A model generated the notes under the pieces. The model was not told the origin of the DNA and made no database searches. It was given only the letters and a program-made list of their open reading frames with translations. A stretch of DNA of 64,000 bases from Papaver somniferum (taxonomy: Eukaryota > Streptophyta > Magnoliopsida > Ranunculales > Papaveraceae): NCBI RefSeq assembly GCF_003573695.1, contig NC_039368.1, positions 81,730,374 to 81,794,373 of the forward strand. The letters are read 5' to 3'. Shown in pieces: positions 55,021 to 64,000 of this stretch. The position numbers were made by a program, and so were the translations under genes. Each line of letters opens with the position of its first letter. Position 1 is the first letter of the stretch.

Positions 55021-55651
55021 CGCCAAATCCATGTCGGCCATGCAACCATGCCGCTGGATGCCAAGCAGAAGGTATCCACGATCAACGACTACCCTTCCTC
55101 CTGAGATGCAGATCTCATCCGTACAAACTTGCCACCAAACGACTTGTGGCAATATCTTGGCTACGGTGCCAACTCTTTTCCACTGTGCCAAAACCCTAAC
55201 TTGCCCACGCCAAAGCCATGCCGACCATGCCTCCATGCCGATGGCTGCCAAACGGAAGGTTGCAACAATCAACGACTACCCTTCCTTCTGAGATGCAAAT
55301 CTCAGCCGTATAGGTTCGTCACCAAACTGGCAAGCCTCTCAATTTTAACTTTCCAAACAATAGCAACACGCTACACGTTTTCTACGAAAACACTCGAGAC
55401 ATCAAAACATGTCACAAACTGGGGGATGCTCATCAGGGTATTGGTCTGGAGGATTACAGCGTGCGGCGTGCAATACGTCCGTTACAGGAAAGTGTCATAA
55501 AAGTGAGGCGGGTAGTAAATACAAGAAGTAATGGTGAAACGTTTCCTTCATTATGGAAACATCGATTCCAGGCGTTATTCGTTACCGCTTTATTCCATTA
55601 CTCAACCGTTTCCACTTCTTACGAGGCCAGGGTACGTTTCGTTGCGACTTT

Positions 55652-55660
55652 TATAAATAG
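55652..55660 (+). promoter_or_regulatory. TATA box of element 2 5' LTR
   Basis: TATAAATAG is in the same context as in element 1 (ggtacgtttcgttgcgact before it, ggtctcacctatttcc after it). Confidence 0.65.
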
Positions 55661-56031
55661 GTCTCACCTATTTCCACCAAAGACAAGTTTTTGATCAGGA
55701 GCATACACCACTCAGAAATCACTTGTTAGCTTTCCAATCTGCTAGCGTTTCACTTTCTGATACAAGTCGTCAAACAACTACTCTTCCAGAATCAACTATT
55801 CTGGTCTCAACACTCTCTTAGCTTCCCTCCCTAAGACCAACCCTTCTCCTTCAGTTTGTGACCGAAGCAAGTCTGGAACAGACATTTATTGGTTTAGGCC
55901 GGATTTGTACAGATTGATCTCTCGAATCAAAGTACTCCCTTGCAGTATATTGTTTAGGATTTAGACTCGTTTCTCACCCACACACACGAAATTACCAAAA
56001 TCAGCAGAAACTGTTTTCACCCTCAAACAAT

Positions 56032-56045
56032 TGGCGACCATAGTG
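56032..56045 (+). other. Primer-binding-like site of element 2
   Basis: The text tggcgaccatagtg starts three bases after the LTR end and differs by one base from element 1. Confidence 0.6.
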
Positions 56046-56624
56046 GGAGGTCAATCTTTCGGTTGCAATATCTATTTCCAATTTCCAGTTTCATCTTTCA
56101 ATTCCGATCTCAAGATGGTAGAAGCAAACAATCCGCTCGCGAATCAATATCTTAGTTATCAGTTATCACACGACGAGGAGTGACTGGGGACTTATCGCGG
56201 TCAAGACGGCGTCACCCATAAAACTACGACGGACATGCCTATGGATAGGGTTTGCACCAAGATGGAAGAACAATCTAAAGGAGGAACGCTGGAATACATA
56301 CCTGGAATATGCTCGTTGTGTTGCTACTTCTTTGCCGCTAGATCCAAGACGAGGGAATAAAACTGATGATACGGGATAAATAAGATGGGTAGCTCCTTTT
56401 ATAGGCACGATGTTTCTGGAGCTCGAATGGAGGAAGGTTTCCTATTTTTTATTACACATGGGAAGAGGCAACCAGGCCCACTAGCAACGCTCCATGGCGC
56501 CAACAGGATGTGGCCTACCTAGCGCCAAGAGACCGCCAGCGCCATCTCCACGCCCCAGCCGGCACCATCTCCGCATCCTAGCTAGCGCATCTCCGCGTCC
56601 CCGCCACTCCTAGTCCGCGCCAGT

Positions 56625-56930
56625 AGCCTGCGTGTTTTCAGCGCCAATAACTTGCATCCTCCCAACGCTAACAGCTTGCATCCTTTCCAGCGCCAGCAGA
56701 TTTCATCCTTCCAGCGCTAACATCTTGCATCTTTCCAGCGCCAGCAACTTGCATCCTTCCAGCGTTAATAGCTTTCATCCTTTCCAGCGCCAGCAGCTTG
56801 CATCTTTCCAGCGCCAGCAGATTGCATCCTTCTAGCGCCAACAACTTGCATCCTTCCAGCGCTAACAGCTTGCATCTTTCCAGCGCCAGCAACTTGCATC
56901 CTTTCCAGCGCTAGCCATCTTTTCGCTCCA
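56625..56930 (+). repeat. CAGCTTGCATCCTTTCCAGCGC minisatellite
   Basis: About twelve units of 24-26 bases. It lacks the shortened 18-base form present in element 1. Confidence 0.85.
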
Positions 56931-57814
56931 CAACCATCCAAAGTCCAGCGCCATCTTCTCCGCTCCACAACCAGCCAAAGCAGCGTCATCCTCACTCTTT
57001 GAAACAACTTCATGGATCCAGCACTCCGTGATCAAAACCGCACCATCTTTGCACGATACACCTACAATCACAAGAACCAGAGCCGCTTCCAACATCCCCA
57101 ACGTTTCTTCAAGTATGACATCTCCAACCGTCACCAGAGCCGCCTCTACTTCACCATCAGGACGAGATACTGGAGGATCCAGAAGAAGCCGACCTCCTTT
57201 TACCACTGTTGATTTGATGGAAAGACAAAAGGTTCTCGTAAGGCTCAGACAGACATGGCTATAACTTAGAAAGAGATACCTATTTTCATCAAGACACTGA
57301 CGGAGCGGCCACCATAAAAGTTATGTCAACCCAAGATGGGGATGACAAGGAATACTTTTAACATCTGTGCAGGAAATTCAGCAGGACGTGTGTTTATAGA
57401 TGAAGAGGCTCGATTTGCTCTTGGACGCCCAGTAGAAGGGAATCAGCAATCCAAATTCATCACATGTAAAGATCAGGAACGACTTATCCAAAATCGAGGC
57501 AAAGGAAATCAGCAACCCTCCTGAGTTCACAAAGACCCTCTTCCCGTCAGGAGCTGCATGATTTCTGGGGACTTCGTCCACAAAATCGTGCAGTCTATGA
57601 TGGAACATTTATGTGAGATTCTATATTTCTCCAAGGCGCAGAATCAAGACATATTTGCATCCTTCAACCGCACTTCATCAAGAAAGCAGTTGTTTCCATC
57701 CAGGAAAGCCTTTCCCAAACCCAAACCTCTCCTGGAAAGCACGATTGATAGATGGAACTGGGGACTCCTAACCACTATTCAGTTGAAGGATGTCGAGTTT
57801 GACAACACGCTGAT

Positions 57815-58100
57815 TGATGCAGCCGCTCCGCTTCAACGTTTGCTCCAGTAGCCGCTTCGCTTCAACGTCCTCCAGCAGCGTCTCCGCTTCAAAATTCGCT
57901 CCAACAGCCGCTTCGCTTCAACGTCTTCCAGCAGCGTCTCTGCTTCAACGTTCACTCCAGAAGCCGCTCCGCTTCAGCGTCCTCCAGCAGCGACTCCACT
58001 TTAACGTCCTCCAACAACCGCTCTTCCCTAACGTCCTCCAGAAGCGGCCTCGCTTCAATGTTCGCTCCAGCAACCGCTCCCCTTCAGTAATCTCTCCATA
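57815..58100 (+). repeat. CTCCGCTTCAACGTYCTCCAGCAGC minisatellite
   Basis: About nine degenerate units of roughly 30 bases; longer than in element 1. Confidence 0.8.
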
Positions 58101-59789
58101 AGCTGCTCCAGGATCCGAAGCCGAAGCTTCAACGTTTGTCTCCTTAAGTTTCAACGTCCTCTCCAAGAGACGAAGCCGCTTCAACGCCACTCCTTCCTAC
58201 AAAGCGTCGTTCCACCACGCTCCCCATGTCAAGGATCATGATCGCAGACAGCAAATCTTCGTAGTCATGGCCACCATTTGATCCATACCGTCAAAACTCA
58301 TGATCATGGACAGTTTGCTCACTTACGCATCCAACCAATCATGTTACTTACATGGATGCCCATACAATTCCAGCAAACCTACTTTGTTCCCACGACAATG
58401 TAGTCTCTTCTGATTACATCTGCTACCAAGAACTGTTGCCGCTCATTTTTTGATACCAGCCAGAGCTTCACCGCAGCAGAAATCACTACAAAGGTAACCC
58501 GTACTCCTCCATATTTTAGTTTCATGTGGAAGAAGTAACAAAATCACCAATACGAATGCACGATGGTGATGTCTTTATCATGGTAAACCTACTGACCATA
58601 CAAGATGGAAACATGTAAACCATACTTGAGGACTGAGGATCTACACGGAATCCCTTTACTGCCAAAGCTCAGAAGACACAGTCAACCGAAGGCCATAGAC
58701 ACAACAAGGTCATATACTCTTCAAGGGTGTGGCACAATAATATCATCACCTATCTATCTAGAAGACGCCTTCAACACTTTACGAGGACGTGGTGGATCCC
58801 AAGCCTGCTCAGAGGAAAACAACTTCAGAAACTAAAGAAAAAATGCGACTGAAACATTTTCTTGAAGAAACAGAGGGAGCCACGATAAACAACATAACTC
58901 TCTCATTCCTACCTCTTCGCTATCCAGAATATTTCTTCTATGTGATATCCTAAGCATCCCAGCGTCACATCCAGAAGAGTACAATAAGATTGTATCGAAT
59001 CCCGTGGACATAGATTCAAGGCGATGCAATGAAAGTAGGCTACACATGGGGACTACCAGCATGGGACACTTTCACTCCCCTCAACCTGTTTATTTCTGAT
59101 TTCAACATCATCACTGCCGAAGTTTTACGAGCCGCGGGAATTTCTCAACATGAACCCGTACATGTGCATCGAAGACTCCAAAAGCACGTCACAAAGTTAC
59201 ATTCACATATTCGGCCATGCCATCGGATCTAACAAAAATATAACTGGGGACTGCTCACAGTGTCCCATTCCATACGATAGTCCAAGATTCAGAAGCTGGT
59301 TCGAAGGATGTCTCTTGGAACAAAGTCCTTGAAGACTTGATAGCAACACATCGGCAACAGAATGCCTCCCAACTCATCTATTTCATCCTGTGGTTTTGGA
59401 AGATTTCTACCATACAATCATCCACAACATATCATCATCGCGATCAGAAGGTCCAGACACTGAACAACCTAAAGTCAAGGATGGACCGACAACGCAACCA
59501 CAATCCCCAAGATTAGACCTGACATGATCCTTGCCGAGCATATATTTCATCCATCCATCCCGAGAATGCAGTGGAGTTTGGTAAATTTTGGAATCCATTG
59601 GAGAGACACTGCAGGCGAAAGCACGGATCCAGATGAGCAACAGAAAACAGAAGAGGGTCGATACCACTTTTCATGCGGACGGAGTTTCTAGAGTTTGAAC
59701 AGAATAAATATTCCTTCTTGCTCCATGAACGGGAATAGATGACTGGGCACGACTATGCCATCTCGGGCCCGCAACATCCCTCTTGAATT

Positions 59790-59970
59790 CTTCCTGAGTT
59801 TTACTGTCGGGTTGTTTTCACCTCCTAAACGAGCTCGAAACCTAAATATTCCGCGAAGGGAGATATGAAATTATTTTTCAATTGAAATGGAGGGGCGGAC
59901 AGTCAAAATCCGAGTTCGTACGAGAATTCTACAACGATTTTAGTAAGAGGTGCTAATTAGGGTTTCGGCA
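59790..59970 (+). repeat. Module M in element 2 internal DNA
   Basis: A single copy here; element 1 has two copies in the same region. Confidence 0.8.
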
Positions 59971-59986
59971 TGCTAAACCCTAAATT
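59955..59986. repeat. Telo-box stem-loop (imperfect)
   Basis: Left arm AATTAGGGTTT, loop cggcatgct (9 bases), right arm AAACCCTAAATT with one inserted A. Confidence 0.8.
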
Positions 59987-60149
59987 GGAAAAAGTTGCCA
60001 GGTGCCATCACCATCGTTTGATATCCGAAGTTCCAGCGTCATCACCACTGTTTGGTAGCCGAAATTCCGAAACCAGTTTACACCATTCCGCGGACTGAAG
60101 ACAGTTTCCACCATTCCGCGGACTGAAGCCAGTTTTCACCTGGACCGAA

Positions 60150-60320
60150 GACAGTTTCCACCATTCCAAGCCAGGACGACGCCAGCGGCTCCATTCCAAG
60201 CCGACCAATGCTGACGGCTCCATTCCAAGCCGACCAATGCCGACGGCTCCGTTCCAAGCCGACCAACGCCGACGACTCTATTTCACACCAATTACATGCT
60301 AGCGGCTCCCTTCCAAGCTG
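60150..60320 (+). repeat. CTCCATTCCAAGCCGACCAATG minisatellite
   Basis: About five units of 28-30 bases, the counterpart of 21520-21690. Confidence 0.8.
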
Positions 60321-60556
60321 ACGCAAACAGTCTGCATCTCATCCAGCAACCATCTCTACCACTCCACGGCCTAGCCAGCAGCACCACGAGCCGAATTTCC
60401 GCAAATCCACCAACGCAAGAGTCATGGATTCTGTTTACCTCCCGAAAAAGGTTAGCCGTATCTTCCTGACCATCTTTTCATGACTGGTTGTTTCGATTTT
60501 GTCTTTGTCTGTCACCATCTCATGCTTACCTCGCAAAAATGCCCCTGTTCCGAGCT

Positions 60557-60571
60557 AAGCAAGGGACTTAA
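60557..60571 (+). other. Polypurine tract of element 2
   Basis: The text taagcaagggacttaa runs up to the 3' LTR start TGTTGATGG. Confidence 0.7.
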
Positions 60572-60846
60572 TGTTGATGGTGGTTTTTAGCTTAGGGTTA
60601 AAATCGTAAAACCTTAGTATGACGTGACGTCACTCTATAAGGAACCGAAGCCATGAGTACCAATATCCCCACTAGCACATTTATTAAGCCTTTCAATACG
60701 TCTACGAGAAATTTACCAGGGTACTTTTTTTTTATATGTATATGCTATGTTCCACGGCAGAACCCTGAGTATTGACAGGCATTGTCTTCGCACATGCCAG
60801 CCGCGCATGCTAGCCAAGCGTGCCAATCACAAATGCCGTATATTTT

Positions 60847-60877
60847 AATTAGGGTTTCGACACGCTAAACCCTAATT
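60847..60877. repeat. Telo-box stem-loop
   Basis: AATTAGGGTTT and AAACCCTAATT with 9-base loop cgacacgct, identical to 53256-53286. Confidence 0.9.
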
Positions 60878-60892
60878 TCCACACCTCCGCGT

Positions 60893-62475
60893 CAAAGGCA
60901 TGCCGACCATGCCAGCTGCACCACTGTGCCAACGACACACCATGCCAGCCACATCTCCGCGCCAAACGCATGCCAACCATGTCAGTCGCATCACCGTGCC
61001 AACAACATGCCATGCCAGCCACATCTCCGTGCCAAAGGCATGCCAACCATGCCAGCTGCATCACCGTGCCAACGACATGTCATGCCAGCCACATCTCCGC
61101 GCCAAAGGCATGCCATCCGCAACATCGTGCCAACGGCATGCTATGCCAGCTACATGTCCACGTAAAAGTCATGCCAACCGCACCATCGTGCCAATGGCAT
61201 GCCATGCCAGCTACATCTCCGTGCCAAAGGCATGCAAGCGGCACCACCGTGCCAACGACATACCATGCCGGCCACATCTCCGTGCCAAAGGCATGCCAAC
61301 CATGCCAGCCGCACCACCGTGCCAATGGAATTCCATGCCAGCCACATCTCCGCTCCAAAGGCATGCCAACCATTTCAGCCGCACCACCGTGCCAACGGCA
61401 TACCATGCCGTCCACATCTCCGCGCCAAAGGCCTGCCAACCATACCAGTCGTACCACTGTGCCAATGGCATGCCATGCCAACCACATCTCTGCGCCAAAG
61501 GCATGCCAACCATTCCAGCCACACCACCGTGCCAATGGCATTCCATGACAACCATATCTTCGTGCCAAAGGCATGCCAGCCATGCCAGCCACACCATCAT
61601 GCCAATGGCATGCCATGCCAGCCACATCTCCGCGCCAAAGGCATGCCAACCATGCTAGCCGCACCATCGTGCCAATGGCATGCCATGCCAGCCACATATT
61701 CGCGCCAAAGGCAGGCCAACCATGCCATATGCACCATCGTGACAATGGCATGCCATGCCAGCCACATCTCCGCGCCAAAGGCATGCCGACTAAACACTAA
61801 TTTGGTCGTGCCTAAAACATTGCCAAAGGCATGCCGACCATGCCTCCATGTCGCTGGCTGCCAAACGAAGGGTTGCAACAATCAACCTCCATGTCGCTGG
61901 CTCCAAAGGCATGCCAACCATTTCAGCCGCACCACCGTGCCAACGGCATACCATGCCGTCCACATCTCCGCGCCAAAGGCCTGCCAACCATACCAGTCGT
62001 ACCACTGTGCCAATGGCATGCCATGCCAATCACATCTCTGCGCCAAAGGCATGCCAACCATTCCAGCCACACCACCGTGCCAATGGCATTCCATGACAAC
62101 CATATCTGCGTGCCAAAGGCATGCCAGCCATGCCAGCCACACCATCATGCCAATGGCATGCCATGCCAGCCACATCTCCGCGCCAAAGGCATGCCAACCA
62201 TGCTAGCCGAACCATCGTGCCAATGGCATTCCATGACAACCATATCTTCGTGCCAAAGGCATGCCAGCCATGCCAGCCACACCATCATGCCAATGGCATG
62301 CCATGCCAGCCACATCTCCGCGCCAAAGGCATGCCAACCATGCTAGCCGCACCATCGTGCCAATGGCATGCCATGCCAGCCACATATTCGCGCCAAAGGC
62401 AGGCCAACCATGCCATATGCACCATCGTGACAATGGCATGCCATGCCAGCCACATCTCCGCGCCAAAGGCATGCC
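60893..62475 (+). repeat. 70-base tandem array (element 2, 3' LTR) with segmental duplication
   Basis: More than twenty units. The text after the array ('cgactaaacactaatttggt' to 'cgaagggttgcaacaatcaa') occurs at about 61787-61885 and again at 62471-62570. The units at 61353-61560 recur at 61904-62110. A block of roughly 0.55-0.7 kb, including array and post-array DNA, has therefore been duplicated. Confidence 0.9.
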
Positions 62476-62709
62476 GACTAAACACTAATTTGGTCGTGCC
62501 TAAAACATTGCCAAAGGCATGCCGACCATGCCTCCATGTCGCTGGCTGCCAAACGAAGGGTTGCAACAATCAACTTCCCCCTTCCTTCTGAGAAGCAAAT
62601 CTTAGTCGTACAAGTTCGCCACCAAACGCGTGGCAACTTCTTTCCCAATGCCAAACCCTAATTTGGCCACGCCAAAGACATGCCGCTGGCTGCCAACATC
62701 CCTCATGAA

Positions 62710-62908
62710 TTCTTCCTGAGTTTTACTTTCGGGATGATTTCACCTCCCGAACGAGCAAAAAACCTAAATATTCCCTCGTGGGGAGATAGGAAATTCTTTT
62801 CCGTGCATAATGGAGGGACGTACCATCAAAATACGAGTCCGTACGAGAATTCTAAAGAGATTCTAGTAAAGGGCGCTAATTAGGGTTTCAGCATACCAAA
62901 CCCTAATT
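62710..62908 (+). repeat. Module M inside the 3' LTR of element 2
   Basis: The counterpart of 54640-54840. Confidence 0.85.
62878..62908. repeat. Telo-box stem-loop
   Basis: AATTAGGGTTT and AAACCCTAATT with 9-base loop cagcatacc. Confidence 0.9.
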
Positions 62909-62929
62909 TAGACAAAGCTGAACGTTGCC

Positions 62930-63070
62930 AGCGGCTCCCTTCCAAGACGCAAGCGCTTCCCTTCCAAGATGCAAGAGCTTCCCTTCCAAGCCGCACGCTG
63001 CCAGCGGCACCTTTCCAAGCCGCAAGCGCTTCCCTTCCAAGTCGCACACTGCCAGCGGCTCCACTTCACG
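62930..63070 (+). repeat. CTTCCCTTCCAAGCCGCAAG minisatellite (3' LTR)
   Basis: About five units, the counterpart of 54855-55020. Confidence 0.8.
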
Positions 63071-63680
63071 CCAAATCCATGTCGGCCATGCAACCATGCC
63101 GCTGACTGCGAAACGGAAGGTAGCCACGATCAACGGCTACCCTTCCTCCTAAGATGCAGATCTCAGCCGTACAAACTTGCCACCATACGACTTGTGGAAA
63201 TCTCTTGGCTACGGTGCCAAAGACCTAATTTGGCCACGCCAAAGCCATTCCGGCCATGCCTCCATGCCGCTGGCTGCCAAACGGAAGGTTGCAACAATCA
63301 ACGGCTACCTTTCCTTCAGAGATGCAAATCTCAGCCGTACAAGTTCATCACCGAACTGGCAAGCCTCTCAATTTTAACTTGCTAAACAATAGCAACATGC
63401 TACACGTTTTCCACGAAAACAATCGAGACATCGAAACATGTCACAAACTGGGAGATGCTCATCAGGGTATTGGTCTGGAGGTTTACAGCGTGCGGCGTGC
63501 AATACGCCCGTTACAGGAAAGTGTCATAAGAGTGAGGCGGTTAGTAAATACAAGAAATAATGGTGAAACGTTTACTTCATTATGGAAACATCAATTCCAG
63601 GCGTTACTCGTTACCGCTTTCTTCTATTACTCAGTCGTTTCCACTTCTTACGAGGACAGGGTACGTTTCGTTGCGACTTG

Positions 63681-63689
63681 TATAAATAG
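63681..63689 (+). promoter_or_regulatory. TATA box of element 2 3' LTR
   Basis: TATAAATAG in the same context as 55652. It could drive transcription into the flanking DNA to the right. Confidence 0.6.
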
Positions 63690-64000
63690 GTCTCACCTAT
63701 TTCCACCAAAGACAAGGTTTTGGTCAGGATCATACAACACTCAGAAATCACTTGTTAGATTTCCAATCTGCTAGCGTTTCACTTTCTGATACAAGTCGTC
63801 AAACAACTACTCTTCCAGAATCAACTATTCTGGTCTCAACACTCTCTTCGCTTCCCTTCCTAAGACCAACCCTTCTCCTTCACTTTGTGACCGAAGTAAG
63901 TCTGGAACGGCCATTTCTTGGTTTAGGCCGGATTTGTATAGATTGATCTCTCGAATCAAAGTACTGCAAGGGTTTAGACTCGTTTCTCACCCACACACAC

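Larger units (their letters stand above)
52992..56029 (+). mobile_element. 5' LTR of element 2
   Basis: It ends ACCCTCAAACA before the primer-like site. The expected head TGTTGATGGTGGTTTT is absent: the sequence goes from Copia LTR text (gttgattctctta) through 'caatta' to 'tagcttagggttaaaatcg'. About 16 bases of the LTR start are therefore missing. It includes a 297-base N gap. Confidence 0.8.
56046..60556 (+). mobile_element. Non-coding internal region of element 2
   Basis: I see no retroviral protein domain. The order of conserved segments and minisatellites follows element 1, except that the 50-base array and the second module M are missing. Element 2 has extra sequence at about 58200-58600. 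Confidence 0.7.
52992..64000 (+). mobile_element. Element 2: second large non-coding LTR retrotransposon
   Basis: This is the same family as element 1: a 5' LTR of about 52992-56029, a primer-like site at 56032, internal DNA of 56030-60571 without coding domains, a purine tract at 60557-60571 and a 3' LTR from 60572 past the window end. It lies inside the 3' LTR of Copia copy B, so it is younger than that insertion. The right flank and the target duplication cannot be seen. Confidence 0.85.
60572..64000 (+). mobile_element. 3' LTR of element 2, running off the window
   Basis: It starts TGTTGATGGTGG. The window ends in 'ctcacccacacacac', which lies about 60 bases before the LTR end in the 5' copy. 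At 3429 bases or more it is longer than the 5' LTR because of a duplication in the tandem array. Confidence 0.85.

Noticed and set aside
61199..62206. A 335-residue open frame in the 3' LTR array
   Set aside because: Same cause: repeated 70-base units, equally open on the opposite strand.

Overview
The window is plant nuclear DNA, and most of it is transposable elements. The evidence is one intron-containing gene of a plant-only receptor family, Copia elements primed by initiator tRNA-Met, a pogo/Emigrant-type MITE, a hAT element with GGCC-rich ends and a Helitron-like insertion. The high repeat load and deep nesting fit a large eudicot genome. Papaveraceae is my guess from the look of the repeats; nothing here proves it. 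I found no tRNA, rRNA, CRISPR array or bacterial-type operon.

The only intact host gene is on the minus strand at 8599-11055. It has nine exons joined in one frame and encodes 569 residues: signal peptide, malectin-like domain, four leucine-rich repeats, a membrane segment and a 14-residue tail. It matches the extracellular half of the At1g67720-type receptor kinases but stops before any kinase. A broken partial copy of its promoter and first two exons lies just downstream (7955-8450).

Left to right: 1-1850 is the 3' end and LTR of a SIRE-like Copia element. 5269-7092 is an LTR related to the large elements described next, with its own minisatellites. 7093-11700 is the gene island. 11990-13150 is a degraded DNA-element-like block with AATCGGTTTA inverted pairs. 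13250-14671 plus 23108-23330 are two halves of an old LTR, split by element 1 (14672-23107), a non-coding LTR element with a perfect CCTAC target duplication. 23398-26055 is a solo SIRE-like Copia LTR in reverse orientation with a perfect CTTGC duplication. 27047-38126 is a hAT-like element holding a pogo-type MITE, a LINE fragment and an antisense Tork-like Copia element, which itself carries an LTR-like insert and a Helitron-like insert. 39560-44235 is an LTR-like repeat followed by a decayed SIRE-like copy (A). 44236-52991 is a better preserved SIRE-like copy (B) with gag and a second ORF but no pol. Its 3' LTR is cut by element 2 (about 52992 to beyond 64000), a second member of the element 1 family. 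A run of 297 N at 53636-53932 marks an assembly gap in a tandem array.

The most unusual part is the element 1/2 family. These elements have LTRs of about 2.5-3.4 kb and about 4.5-4.8 kb of internal DNA with no recognisable gag or pol, all packed with minisatellites. Three related LTR lineages in the window carry different, unrelated minisatellites at about the same LTR position. A stem-loop with telo-box arms and a constant 9-base loop occurs six times.
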